From NCBI GenBank assembly GCA_050117315.1, contig JASFMY010000018.1, forward strand, positions 6,352-70,351: 64,000 nucleotides of DNA, written 5' to 3'. The notes under the pieces are model-generated. The model did no database searches and was not told where the DNA came from. It saw only the letters and a program-made list of their open reading frames with translations. Of the stretch, positions 36,634 to 46,149 are shown in pieces; within the stretch, counting starts at the first letter, position 1, and the number at the start of each line of letters is the position of its first letter. The position numbers and the translations under genes were made by a program. Origin of the DNA: JANQIV01 sp050117315. GTDB taxonomy: Bacteria; Bacteroidota; Ignavibacteria; Ignavibacteriales; Melioribacteraceae.

Positions 36634-38259
36634 ATGAAGAGTAAAAAGAAAGTCAAGTACATTTTTATAACCGGCGGTGTGGTATCTTCTCTCGGCAAAG
36701 GCATTACCGCCTCCTCACTTGGCCTTTTACTCAAACTTCGAGGCTATAGTGTTACCATCCAAAAGTTTGACCCTTATATAAATGTTGATCCTGGTACAAT
36801 GAATCCTTTTCAGCACGGTGAAGTTTATGTTACAGACGACGGCGCTGAAACCGATCTCGATTTAGGTCACTACGAAAGATTTCTCAATGTAAATATGTCC
36901 AAAGCAAATAATACAACCACCGGGCAAGTTTACAACGAAGTTATAACGAAAGAGAGAAAAGGAGACTACCTGGGTGCTACAGTACAGGTTATCCCTCATA
37001 TTACCGATGAAATAAAAAGAAGGATGAAACTGCTTGGTGACAGCGGCGAATATGATATTGTTATTACGGAAATAGGCGGTACTGTGGGTGATATTGAAAG
37101 TTTACCGTTTATGGAAGCTATGCGTCAGTTGATGGTAGAACTCGGCAGGAAGAACTCCATGTGTATTCATGTCACCCTGGTGCCCTACATTAGTTCCGCC
37201 GGGGAAATGAAAACCAAACCAACACAGCACAGCGTTAAAAATTTATTGGAACTAGGTATTCAGCCTAATATGCTTGTATGCAGGTCGGAAGAATCTCTTT
37301 CGCAGGATATTAGGGATAAAATTGCTTTATTCTGCAATGTTGAAGCCGAGTCGGTAATATCTGCATACGATGCAGCTTCAATTTATGAAGTACCGTTGGC
37401 GCTTCATCAACAATATATGGATCTGCTGGTTTTAAATAGATTAAAACTGCCCGACATTTCGATTGATTTAAGTAAGTGGGAAGGTTTTGTTGAAAAAGTA
37501 ATTGAACCTACGGGAGCTGTGAGTATAGGGGTAGTCGGTAAGTATACCGAAGTTCCCGACGCTTATAAAAGCATCCTTGAATCATTTGTGCATGCCGGGG
37601 CTGAAAACAACGTAAAAGTAAACGTAAAATATGTAAGATCGGAAGACATTGAAGACAATTGCTGCGATGATTATTTAGACGAAATAGACGGTATCTTGAT
37701 TCCCGGTGGATTTGGCGAAAGAGGTATTGAAGGAAAAATTGAAGCATGCAGGCATGCCCGCGAAAATAATATTCCTTTCTTTGGAATTTGTTTGGGAATG
37801 CAGTGTGCTATAATTGAGTATGCAAGAAATGTCTGTGGAATTAAAAGGGCTAATAGTTCCGAATTTACGAGAACAAAGTATAACGTAATAGATATAATGC
37901 CCGAGCAAAAGAAAGTAAAAATAAAAGGCGCTTCAATGAGACTAGGCGCATATCCTTGTGATCTGGCTAAAGGCACAAAATCAAGGGCTGCGTACCGCAA
38001 AGATAAAGTGAGCGAAAGACACAGGCACAGGTACGAAGTTAACAATGAATACAGGGAAATTCTAACGGAACACGGTATGATTATAAGCGGTGTTTCGCCC
38101 GATAATAAATTAGTTGAAATGATTGAATTAAAAGACCACCCGTGGTTTGTGGGATGCCAGTTTCATCCTGAACTTAAATCAAGGGCTACCAAAGCACATC
38201 CGTTATTCAGAGAGTTCATAAAGGCTTCACTAAAGTATTCAAATTCACAAAAGAAGTAA
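36634..38259 (+). CDS. pyrG: CTP synthase
   Basis: A 541-residue enzyme of standard length. The N-terminal amidoligase has FITGGVVSSLGKGITASSLG (11-30, ATP site) and GGTVGDIESLPFMEA (about 148-162). The C-terminal class I glutamine amidotransferase has GGFGERG and FGICLGMQ, with the nucleophile Cys 386, and the downstream His-Glu pair in QFHPEL near 510-515. It converts UTP to CTP with glutamine as nitrogen donor. Its stop overlaps the start of the TPR gene (TAATG), so the two are co-transcribed. Confidence 0.98.
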   Translation: MKSKKKVKYIFITGGVVSSLGKGITASSLGLLLKLRGYSVTIQKFDPYINVDPGTMNPFQHGEVYVTDDGAETDLDLGHYERFLNVNMSKANNTTTGQVYNEVITKERKGDYLGATVQVIPHITDEIKRRMKLLGDSGEYDIVITEIGGTVGDIESLPFMEAMRQLMVELGRKNSMCIHVTLVPYISSAGEMKTKPTQHSVKNLLELGIQPNMLVCRSEESLSQDIRDKIALFCNVEAESVISAYDAASIYEVPLALHQQYMDLLVLNRLKLPDISIDLSKWEGFVEKVIEPTGAVSIGVVGKYTEVPDAYKSILESFVHAGAENNVKVNVKYVRSEDIEDNCCDDYLDEIDGILIPGGFGERGIEGKIEACRHARENNIPFFGICLGMQCAIIEYARNVCGIKRANSSEFTRTKYNVIDIMPEQKKVKIKGASMRLGAYPCDLAKGTKSRAAYRKDKVSERHRHRYEVNNEYREILTEHGMIISGVSPDNKLVEMIELKDHPWFVGCQFHPELKSRATKAHPLFREFIKASLKYSNSQKK

Positions 38260-39755
38260 TGCGGGTTTTACTATTCGTATTATTATTGTTTCTCCCTTTT
38301 AATCATTTATACCAGCAGAACTTAGATTCACTCATTACAAAAGGTTTAAAAGAGTCTTACAATTTTAATTTTGAATCGGCAGAGAAAATTTTCGATGAAA
38401 TAATTGAAGATAACCTGGATTTGCCGCACGGGTATTTTTATTTATCACAATTGAATTTATGGTTTTATATCGGCAGCAATGATTCTCTTTATCTAAAAAC
38501 CTTTGATGATTATTTTCAAAAGACACAAGAATTATGCGAAAGACAAATTGAAATAGATGGAAATGAACAAGAAGCAGAATACTACCTGGGTTCGGCAAAT
38601 GTTTTAAAATCTCTGTCACTAATTTATACGGGGGAATACTGGCAGGCTTTTAGGGCTGCAGATAAAGGAGTTTCTTTCTTAAAGGATTGTATTATTAACG
38701 AAGACCCAGAATTTACCGATGCTTATTTTGGGATTGGAATTACCGGTTATACCTTCAGTTTTGTCCCTTCCTTTTATAGATATTTAATCGGTTTGTTTGG
38801 CGTTCCGTCAGATAAGGAAGAAGCGATCGGATTTTTGCAGAGAACTGCAGAAAAAGGAAAGTTTACAAAACTTGAATCCCGGTTTTATTTATCAAAAATG
38901 CTGAATGATTATTCCGCAGATTATGAAGAGTCGTTAAAAATACTAAAAAAACTCTCAGGGGAATTTGGCGGAAATCTTTTAATCAAATACCAATTGGCTG
39001 TTACAAATATTCACCTTAATAATTATAATGATGCTGAAGTAAATCTCTCGGAGATTATTAAGATCGATAATAAAAGATTTACCCAGACAAAAGCTTTATC
39101 GTATATGCTGATGGGTGACATCCTTTTTGGGCGTAATGATTTTAAGAATTCCATAGATTATTATAAATCTTTCATTGAAAATACTAAGTCGCTGGAATAT
39201 AGCGGTTACGTAAATTTTCAGATGGCTTTGTGTTACGCGATGCTGCAAAACGAAATTGAAGCAAAAAAACATTTGCTGCTTGGACGAATCGGAAATCATG
39301 ACATAGATGAAGATGTATATGCCAAAGCTAAATGCGAATATTTTTTTCAAAACGGTTTTAACAAAAATATACTCTTGCTGACTCAAGCAGAAAATTACTT
39401 AAAAGTAGGTGAAATTGAAGAAGCAAAAAAACTTTTGGGCAATGTTAAAAAATCATTAACAAGTTCAATAGAAAAAAATTATTCGAATTATCTATTTGCT
39501 GAGTTAAATTTTAGAGAAAAGAACTATGGCAGGGCTTTAGATTATTTGCAGAAAATTATTGAAACGGACCTGAAAATATTCAACTGGATAATTCCCAAAT
39601 CATTTTTATTGCGTTCCAAATGTTATCTTAAGCTTAAGCAATATAACAGGGCAAAAGAGATACTGGATGAAACTGAATCAAGAAATGAGTTCGAATATGA
39701 AAGAGTGATTCAATCTCGAATAGTTAAATTAAGAGAAACGCTTCAAAAAAAGTGA
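38259..39755 (+). CDS. Secreted or periplasmic tetratricopeptide-repeat protein
   Basis: A 498-residue protein with a signal peptide (residues 1-20). The rest is alpha-helical, with TPR-like pairs: HGYFYLSQLNLW, AEYYLGSANVLKS, ALSYMLMGDILFGRNDFKNSIDYY, YVNFQMALCYAMLQNEIEAKKHLL, YLFAELNFREKNYGRALDYLQKII and KCYLKLKQYNRAKEIL. It probably acts as a scaffold in the periplasm or at the outer membrane. It follows pyrG with a one-base overlap, but no functional link to nucleotide synthesis is evident. The partner is unknown. Confidence 0.7.
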   Translation: MRVLLFVLLLFLPFNHLYQQNLDSLITKGLKESYNFNFESAEKIFDEIIEDNLDLPHGYFYLSQLNLWFYIGSNDSLYLKTFDDYFQKTQELCERQIEIDGNEQEAEYYLGSANVLKSLSLIYTGEYWQAFRAADKGVSFLKDCIINEDPEFTDAYFGIGITGYTFSFVPSFYRYLIGLFGVPSDKEEAIGFLQRTAEKGKFTKLESRFYLSKMLNDYSADYEESLKILKKLSGEFGGNLLIKYQLAVTNIHLNNYNDAEVNLSEIIKIDNKRFTQTKALSYMLMGDILFGRNDFKNSIDYYKSFIENTKSLEYSGYVNFQMALCYAMLQNEIEAKKHLLLGRIGNHDIDEDVYAKAKCEYFFQNGFNKNILLLTQAENYLKVGEIEEAKKLLGNVKKSLTSSIEKNYSNYLFAELNFREKNYGRALDYLQKIIETDLKIFNWIIPKSFLLRSKCYLKLKQYNRAKEILDETESRNEFEYERVIQSRIVKLRETLQKK

Positions 39756-39845
39756 AATAATGGGTTTAATTCAAATTATTCGCTTAATAAGATCGTATTT
39801 ATTTATTATATTTATTAGTTAAAAATTTACTACAAATAGTTTTTT

Positions 39846-40460
39846 ATGTATAGGATTGCAGTTTTCGTTTCAGGCAGGGGATCAAATTTAAAATCGATCT
39901 ACAATTACATAAAGAAAGAAAATCTGCGTATTGAAATTTCGGCTGTTGTTAGTAATAAATCTGATTGTCCGGCAATTACATTTTCAAAAGATAACGGTAT
40001 CCCAACATTTGTGGTTAACCAAACTTCAAATGATGGAAATGTAACTTACTCTGATTTGATAAAAATATTTAATGAAAAAGAAGTTGAATTAATTATTCTA
40101 GCCGGTTATTTGAAAAAAATTCCCGAAATATTCATAGATTCATTCGAAAATAAAATTATAAACATTCATCCGGCACTTTTACCCTCATTCGGTGGAAAGG
40201 GAATGTATGGTATAAATGTACATAAAGCTGTTTTCGATTCATCTGCAAAAGTATCAGGGGCAACTATTCACTTTGTAAATAGTGAATACGACAAAGGAAA
40301 AATCATTGCTCAAAAATGTGTTGACTTAAACGGTGTTGCTTCGCCGGAAGAAATCGCCGGGCGGGTACTTGAAATTGAACACGAATTACTTCCGTTAGTT
40401 GTAAGACAATTTTCGGAAAATAAAATTGAAATAGCGAATAACAGGGTATTGATAAAATAA
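39846..40460 (+). CDS. purN: Phosphoribosylglycinamide formyltransferase
   Basis: A 204-residue PurN. The N-terminal phosphate-binding motif is FVSGRGSNLKSI (8-19). The catalytic Asn 106 and His 108 lie in the stretch NIHPALLPSFGG. A Tyr-Asp-Lys-Gly region (about 151-155) supplies the catalytic Asp of the family. It uses 10-formyl-tetrahydrofolate in the third step of purine synthesis. It is 14 bp from purH, giving a purNH pair at the head of a long operon that continues into mreB. Confidence 0.95.
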   Translation: MYRIAVFVSGRGSNLKSIYNYIKKENLRIEISAVVSNKSDCPAITFSKDNGIPTFVVNQTSNDGNVTYSDLIKIFNEKEVELIILAGYLKKIPEIFIDSFENKIINIHPALLPSFGGKGMYGINVHKAVFDSSAKVSGATIHFVNSEYDKGKIIAQKCVDLNGVASPEEIAGRVLEIEHELLPLVVRQFSENKIEIANNRVLIK

Positions 40461-40474
40461 TTAATGGAGAGATA

Positions 40475-41992
40475 TTGAAAAAGTTTGCTCTTATTAGTGT
40501 ATCGGATAAAACCGGCGTTGCAGATTTTGCAAAGAATTTAGTTGGACTTGATTATAATATTTTAGCTACGGGAAATACTGCGAAGCTTATCAAAGAAAAC
40601 GGGGTTGAATGCACAGAGATTTCCGATGTTACAAATTTCCCGGAGGTGTTCAGCGGAAGAGTAAAAACTCTGCATCCGTTAATATTCGGTGGAATATTAT
40701 TTCGGAGAGATCATCAAAGTGATATTGATGAAGCCGCATCAAACAGCATTAGCCCGATTGATATTGTCTGTGTTAATCTTTACCCATTTCCGCAAGTTGT
40801 AAATAATGCGGATATTGATCTCCAAACAAAAATTGAAAATATTGATATAGGCGGACCCAGTTTAATAAGAGCAGCCGCAAAAAATTACAAGTATGTATCT
40901 GTATTAACCAACCCCAACCAGTACGGCTCTTTTATTGAAGAACTTAAAAGCGGTAGTTTAAGCCTAGATACGAGAACCAAACTTGCAAGCGAGGCCTTTA
41001 CTCATACTTCATTTTACGATACTATCATCGCGGATTTTTTTGAATCGGAATTTGATTTACCGAAAGAATACTACAGGGTAAATCTCCCTAAAAACAAAGA
41101 ACTAAGGTATGGTGAAAATCCCCATCAAAAAGCTTTTATCTATGGAGATTTCGAAAAATATTACCGGGTAATTCACGGGAAAGAATTGTCATATAATAAT
41201 ATTATTGATTTGCATGCTGCCGTTGAATTAGTTAAAGAACTGGATGAATTTTCTTGTACGATAATAAAGCATACAAATCCTTGCGGTGCCGCTACTTCCG
41301 ATTCCGTAATAAGTGCATATGAAAAAGCTTTATCGTGTGATCCTACTTCATCTTTCGGGGGTATAGTTGCATTTAACAATAAAGTAGACAAACAAACGGC
41401 AGAAAAATTAAACGAAATATTTCTTGAAATAGTTACTGCACCTGATTTTGATGACGATGCTCTGGAGATTCTGCAGAAAAAGAAAAACAGAAGGCTGGTA
41501 AAGTATATCAGCTCCAGACAAGATGACAAATTTATAATTAAGAACATCCCCGGGAGCTTAATTGTTCAGGAAAAAGATAACTCAGTTTTGAACGATATTG
41601 AATTAAAATTGGTTACAGAAAAAAGTTATTCTGAGGATGAGTTAAAAGACTTAAAATTTGCATGGGTAATTTGCAAGCATGTAAAATCGAACGCGATTGT
41701 TTATGTGAAAGATCAAAAAGCAATAGGAGTAGGGGCAGGGCAGATGTCGCGGATTGATTCTTCGAAGATTGCAGCTATAAAAGCTAAAGAATTCGGGCAT
41801 GACTTAAAAGGAGCTGTTGCTGCATCGGATGCATTCTTCCCGTTTCCGGATGGAGTAATTGAAATTGCGTCTAGCGGAATAACAAGTATTATTCAGCCCG
41901 GTGGTTCTGTTAGAGATAATGAGGTTATAGAAGCCGCTAATAAAAATAATATCTCAATGATTTTTACCGGAATCAGAAATTTTAAACACTAA
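40475..41992 (+). CDS. purH: Bifunctional AICAR formyltransferase / IMP cyclohydrolase
   Basis: A 505-residue PurH. The N-terminal MGS-like cyclohydrolase domain has ALISVSDKTGVADFA (5-19) and GRVKTLHPLIFGGIL (about 65-79). The C-terminal formyltransferase has LRYGENPHQKAF (about 209-220) and the KHTNPCGAA stretch (about 263-271), in which the Lys-His is catalytic. It catalyses the last two steps to IMP. The start is TTG with GGAGAG upstream at the right distance. The stop is 8 bp before mreB. Confidence 0.97.
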   Translation: MKKFALISVSDKTGVADFAKNLVGLDYNILATGNTAKLIKENGVECTEISDVTNFPEVFSGRVKTLHPLIFGGILFRRDHQSDIDEAASNSISPIDIVCVNLYPFPQVVNNADIDLQTKIENIDIGGPSLIRAAAKNYKYVSVLTNPNQYGSFIEELKSGSLSLDTRTKLASEAFTHTSFYDTIIADFFESEFDLPKEYYRVNLPKNKELRYGENPHQKAFIYGDFEKYYRVIHGKELSYNNIIDLHAAVELVKELDEFSCTIIKHTNPCGAATSDSVISAYEKALSCDPTSSFGGIVAFNNKVDKQTAEKLNEIFLEIVTAPDFDDDALEILQKKKNRRLVKYISSRQDDKFIIKNIPGSLIVQEKDNSVLNDIELKLVTEKSYSEDELKDLKFAWVICKHVKSNAIVYVKDQKAIGVGAGQMSRIDSSKIAAIKAKEFGHDLKGAVAASDAFFPFPDGVIEIASSGITSIIQPGGSVRDNEVIEAANKNNISMIFTGIRNFKH

Positions 41993-42000
41993 GAGGTTAT

Positions 42001-43026
42001 ATGGGAATTTTTGACATTTTTACTTCAGATGTCGCAATAGACCTTGGTACGGCAAATACTCTTATTTACGTAAAAGGGAAAGGTATAGTGTTAAACGAAC
42101 CTTCAATAGTTGCCTTCGACAGAAATACAAAAAGAATAATTGCCCTTGGAAATGAAGCAAAAGAAATGCAGGGAAGAGAACACCGTGAAATAAGGGTAAC
42201 AAGGCCCATGAGGGACGGTGTAATTGCAGATTTTGAAATAGCCGAGGGAATGATAAGGGCTTTTATCAAAAAGGTTGTTACAAGTGCTTTAGCAAGCAGG
42301 AGAATTATTATTGCAGTTCCCAGCGGGGTTACCGAAGTAGAAAAAAGAGCTGTAAGAGATGCGGCCGAGCATGCAGGCGCAAAAGAAGTTCATTTAATTG
42401 CCGAACCGATGGCGGCTGCGATAGGAATCGGGATTGAAGTTGATGCTCCCGTTGGCAATATGGTTATAGATATTGGCGGCGGTACCACTGAGATTGCTGT
42501 TATTGCCCTCTCAGGCATTGTTAATGAAGAGTCAATTAGAATTGCTGGCGATGAAATGAATAATGCTATAATGCAATTCTTCAAAAAAAGTTACAATTTA
42601 TTGATAGGTGAAAGAACAGCGGAATCCATTAAGTGTGAAGTTGGTTCAGCAGTCCCATTAAAAGAAGAAATTACAATTCATGTTAAAGGAAGGGATCTGG
42701 TTGGCGGTATTCCCAAAACAGCCGAAGTAAGTTCTGTTGAAATTAGGGAAGCCTTAAATGAAAACATAACACAAATGGTAGAGTCCGTGAAACAAACATT
42801 GGAACGTACTCCCCCGGAACTTTCAGCCGATATTCTAGATCGCGGCGTTATGATAACGGGTGGAGGTGCTTTGTTAAAAGGGCTTGATGAAAGAATAAGA
42901 ATGGAGACAAACTTGCCTGTCCACGTTTCGGATGATCCTTTAACTGCCGTTGCAAGAGGTGCAGGTAAAGCTATCGAAAACATAAATAAATATTCAAAGG
43001 TATTTATACGTAAAAGAACTTACTAA
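42001..43026 (+). CDS. mreB: Rod-shape-determining actin-like protein MreB
   Basis: A 341-residue actin-fold ATPase. Phosphate 1 motif DLGTANTLIYVKGKG (16-30), IAVPSGVTEVEKRAVRDAA (about 103-121), phosphate 2 MVIDIGGGTTEIAV (about 153-166) and the adenosine motif ITGGGALLKGLDERI (about 284-298) are all present. It forms filaments under the inner membrane that guide the elongasome. It is close behind purH and overlaps the mreC start, opening the mreBCD-mrdA-rodA set. Confidence 0.98.
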   Translation: MGIFDIFTSDVAIDLGTANTLIYVKGKGIVLNEPSIVAFDRNTKRIIALGNEAKEMQGREHREIRVTRPMRDGVIADFEIAEGMIRAFIKKVVTSALASRRIIIAVPSGVTEVEKRAVRDAAEHAGAKEVHLIAEPMAAAIGIGIEVDAPVGNMVIDIGGGTTEIAVIALSGIVNEESIRIAGDEMNNAIMQFFKKSYNLLIGERTAESIKCEVGSAVPLKEEITIHVKGRDLVGGIPKTAEVSSVEIREALNENITQMVESVKQTLERTPPELSADILDRGVMITGGGALLKGLDERIRMETNLPVHVSDDPLTAVARGAGKAIENINKYSKVFIRKRTY

Positions 43027-43856
43027 TGTTAAATTTTATTAAGAACTTCTATCAAAACTTTAGAGAATATATTGTTCTTATATTATTGCTTTTAATCAGC
43101 CTATCTTTTTTGCCTCTAAATAAAAACCAGTCCGTTCAAAAAATAAAAACATTCGCATTCGGAAGTTTTGCTTTATTAAATTCCGTAGTTTCGGAAATTC
43201 CAAGCATATTTTCCAACGAAGATGAGTTAAACAAACTAAGGAAGTTAAACGCCGAGTTAATGCTGCAGCTAAATAAGCTCAGAGAATACGGTATTGAAAA
43301 TAATAAATTAAGGAATTTGCTTACCTATGTTGATACTTCCGGGACAGATCTTTTCCCGGCAAGAATAATCTCTACTCTAGTTACAAAGGTTCAGGGAAAT
43401 TTTATTATTAACAAAGGACGGTTGGACAGTATTAAAATTGGGATGCCTGTTATTAATGATCTCGGCTTAGTGGGAATAATAATTAATGTTGCCGATAACT
43501 ATTCTTTAGTGCGTTCTCTACAAAATGTGAATTTTAAAGTTTCAGTAAGAAACCAGATTACTAATGTTAATGGTGTTTTAAGCTGGGACGGCAATAATCT
43601 TGTAATAAAAAATATTCCTACCACTTATGAAATGAACGTAGGCGATAGAATTGTTTCATCCGATTTCAGCACTCTTTTCCCTCCCTCAATTCCTATTGGT
43701 GTTGTGCAAAAAAAGGAGGAAACAATATCGGGTATTTTAAGTAACATAGTTGTAAAGCCCTTTGCGGAATTATCAAAAATAAAAAACGTACTTGTAATGG
43801 ATGTAGTGCCAAGCAGGCAGATTGACAGTCTTGAAATGAATCTACTTATTAGATGA
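43026..43856 (+). CDS. mreC: Rod-shape-determining protein MreC
   Basis: A 276-residue single-pass periplasmic protein. It has a membrane helix at about 14-30, a coiled coil at about 62-95 (NEDELNKLRKLNAELMLQLN region), and the beta-rich MreC core with VRNQITNVNGVLSWDG and VGDRIVSSDFSTLFPPSIPIG (about 205-225). It links MreB and the PBP2/RodA complex. It overlaps mreB and mreD by one to four bases, and codon order matches the usual mreBCD operon. Confidence 0.93.
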   Translation: MLNFIKNFYQNFREYIVLILLLLISLSFLPLNKNQSVQKIKTFAFGSFALLNSVVSEIPSIFSNEDELNKLRKLNAELMLQLNKLREYGIENNKLRNLLTYVDTSGTDLFPARIISTLVTKVQGNFIINKGRLDSIKIGMPVINDLGLVGIIINVADNYSLVRSLQNVNFKVSVRNQITNVNGVLSWDGNNLVIKNIPTTYEMNVGDRIVSSDFSTLFPPSIPIGVVQKKEETISGILSNIVVKPFAELSKIKNVLVMDVVPSRQIDSLEMNLLIR

Positions 43857-44347
43857 ATAATTTTCAAAAATACATATTGCCTCTCATAATATTTATCCCG
43901 CTGGGAGTGATTCAATTAACGTTGATTCCACTAATGTCAGTTGACTTTATAGTCCCTGATTTAATTATAATTTATCTAGTTTATCTTACGTTAAAAAACG
44001 GGCAGATATACGGCACAGTATACGGTTTTGTCTTCGGCTTTTTATTTGATCTAATTTCCGGCGGTCTGCTTGGCAGTTCCATGTTTGCAAAAACATTATC
44101 TGCATTTGTAGCCGGTTTTTTTTACAAAGAAAAAAAACTTGAAGAAAACCTGAATGTTTTTACCCTTTCTTTTATAGTTTTGATAAGTGCATTTATCAAT
44201 TCGGTTTTTTATTCTTTAATCGGGGCAAATCAAATTCCTGTAAGTTTTTTCAGTATTGTTTTTATTCACGGATTTTTGCCGGCAGTATATACTACTTTTA
44301 TAAGTTTCCCTTTGAGTATTTCGGGGATAGGTAGAAGATTTATATGA
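43853..44347 (+). CDS. mreD: Rod-shape-determining protein MreD
   Basis: A 164-residue protein with five or six hydrophobic segments across its whole length, as expected for MreD, an inner-membrane partner of MreC. The sequence is poorly conserved in the family. FGFLFDLISGGLLGSSMFAKT (about 60-79 region) is the most family-like stretch. The assignment rests mainly on size, topology and its place between mreC and mrdA, with 4-bp overlaps (ATGA) on both sides. Confidence 0.88.
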   Translation: MNNFQKYILPLIIFIPLGVIQLTLIPLMSVDFIVPDLIIIYLVYLTLKNGQIYGTVYGFVFGFLFDLISGGLLGSSMFAKTLSAFVAGFFYKEKKLEENLNVFTLSFIVLISAFINSVFYSLIGANQIPVSFFSIVFIHGFLPAVYTTFISFPLSISGIGRRFI

Positions 44348-46149
44348 TAGTAGAAGAACAAAATATCGGCTCATCGGCACGACACAGAATTTTATTTGTG
44401 ATAGTGCTTTTTTTTATCTCTATGATTTTTTTCCAGTTGTTCAAAATGCAGATACTTGACAGTGAAAATTACCAGGTTAAATCGAATGAAAATAGTATAA
44501 AAAAAGTTACAATTGATCCGCCGAGGGGAATTTTATTCGACAGAAATTTTAGAATTTTAGTTAGCAATAAACCGTCTTATACGGTTGAAATTCTGCCTTC
44601 GGAATATGATGATAAACATAACGCTGTTTTAGAGACGGCTTTAAAAGTAAATAAAGGTTTTGTTAGAAATTTATTAAACGATAAAAAAGGATACTCAAAA
44701 TTTATACCGAGGAAAATTAAAAGGGATGTTGAGTTTTCCACAGTCTCTTGGATTGAAGAAAATAAAAACGATTTGTCCGGTATTGATTACAAAATTGAGT
44801 ATCAAAGAGATTATTCGTTCGGAATTTACGGTTCCCACGTCTTTGGATATATAAAAGAAATTTCACCCGAACAGCTTAAGAAAGAATCTGATATATATTC
44901 AATTGGCGATTACGTTGGTTTTTCAGGTATTGAAAAAAGGTACGAGAAAAAACTTAGAGGAACAGAAGGTGCAAAGTATGTGCTTGTTGATGCAAAACAA
45001 AAAACAGTTAACCAGTATTTAAAAGGCAGAAACGATGTGGAGACTGTTAAGGGAAGTGATTTAGTTTTAACATTGGATTACGATACTCAAAAAAAAGCTG
45101 AAGAATTATTTGAAGGGAAGAAAGGCGCATTGGCGGCAATAGAACCTGCTACGGGTGAAATAATTGCACTGGTAAGTGCGCCGTATTTTGAATTGTCTGA
45201 TCTTGGCGGTGTTACTACTACAGACAAATGGAAACAGTTAACCAATGATCCGGATAAACCTTTATTTAATAGAGCAACGATGTCAATATATCCTCCCGGC
45301 TCTACGTTTAAGATGGTTACTGCAATTGCGGCTTTGGAAGAGGGAATTATAACACCCGATTATACCATCACTTGCAGGGGATCATTTTTTTATGGTGATC
45401 GTACTTTTAAGTGTGACCATGTTCACGGTAAAACGGATCTTATTAAATCAATTGAAGAATCATGCAACGTTTATTATTACCAGTTGATACTTAAACTCGG
45501 TTTAGACAAATGGAGTGAGTACGCTAGTAAATTCGGCTTTGGCTCAAAAACCGGTTATGATCTGGGAGAAGAAATTGCAGGGATATTGCCGACTACAGAA
45601 TATTACGATAAAAAATTGGGCAAAGGAAATTGGACCAAGGGATTAACGATAAACCTGAGTATAGGGCAGGGAGAAATAAGCGCAACACCGCTTCAGTTAG
45701 CTCAATACACGGCAACAATTGCAATGAAAGGAGTATCATCAACTCCCCACTTGGTTAAAGGCATGATAGACAGTCATAGCAATAATTTTGTTCCTTTTGA
45801 ATTTCCCAAGAGTAGTAACAAAATAAGTGCAGAAACTTATGACATAGTTAATGAAGCGATGCTGAGAGTTGTTCATGGTAAAGGAACTGCAACGCGTATA
45901 AAAATACCGGGTGTTAAAATTGCGGGTAAAACAGGGACGGCGCAGAATCCGTTTGGTAAAAATCATGCTGTTTTTATAGCTTATGCGCCGTTTGAAAATC
46001 CGCAAATAGCCGTTGCAGTTATTGTAGAGAATGTTGGTTACGGTAGTAGCCACGCTGCACCTATTGCAAGAGATATAATCAAAACTTATTTAAGGGTTCA
46101 CGATAATAAAATTACATCCAAAATAGCTTTAATAAGTAATAATGATTAA
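44344..46149 (+). CDS. mrdA: Penicillin-binding protein 2 (elongasome transpeptidase)
   Basis: A 601-residue class B PBP. It has a membrane anchor at about 17-36 and a PBP dimerisation domain with IDPPRGILFDRNFRILVSN (about 57-75). The transpeptidase has STFK at 320-323 (Ser 320 nucleophile), SCN near 377 and KTGT near 529. It cross-links lateral-wall peptidoglycan with RodA. The gene overlaps mreD by 4 bp and rodA by 8 bp. FtsI is an alternative name by fold, but the mre context decides for PBP2. Confidence 0.95.
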   Translation: MIVEEQNIGSSARHRILFVIVLFFISMIFFQLFKMQILDSENYQVKSNENSIKKVTIDPPRGILFDRNFRILVSNKPSYTVEILPSEYDDKHNAVLETALKVNKGFVRNLLNDKKGYSKFIPRKIKRDVEFSTVSWIEENKNDLSGIDYKIEYQRDYSFGIYGSHVFGYIKEISPEQLKKESDIYSIGDYVGFSGIEKRYEKKLRGTEGAKYVLVDAKQKTVNQYLKGRNDVETVKGSDLVLTLDYDTQKKAEELFEGKKGALAAIEPATGEIIALVSAPYFELSDLGGVTTTDKWKQLTNDPDKPLFNRATMSIYPPGSTFKMVTAIAALEEGIITPDYTITCRGSFFYGDRTFKCDHVHGKTDLIKSIEESCNVYYYQLILKLGLDKWSEYASKFGFGSKTGYDLGEEIAGILPTTEYYDKKLGKGNWTKGLTINLSIGQGEISATPLQLAQYTATIAMKGVSSTPHLVKGMIDSHSNNFVPFEFPKSSNKISAETYDIVNEAMLRVVHGKGTATRIKIPGVKIAGKTGTAQNPFGKNHAVFIAYAPFENPQIAVAVIVENVGYGSSHAAPIARDIIKTYLRVHDNKITSKIALISNND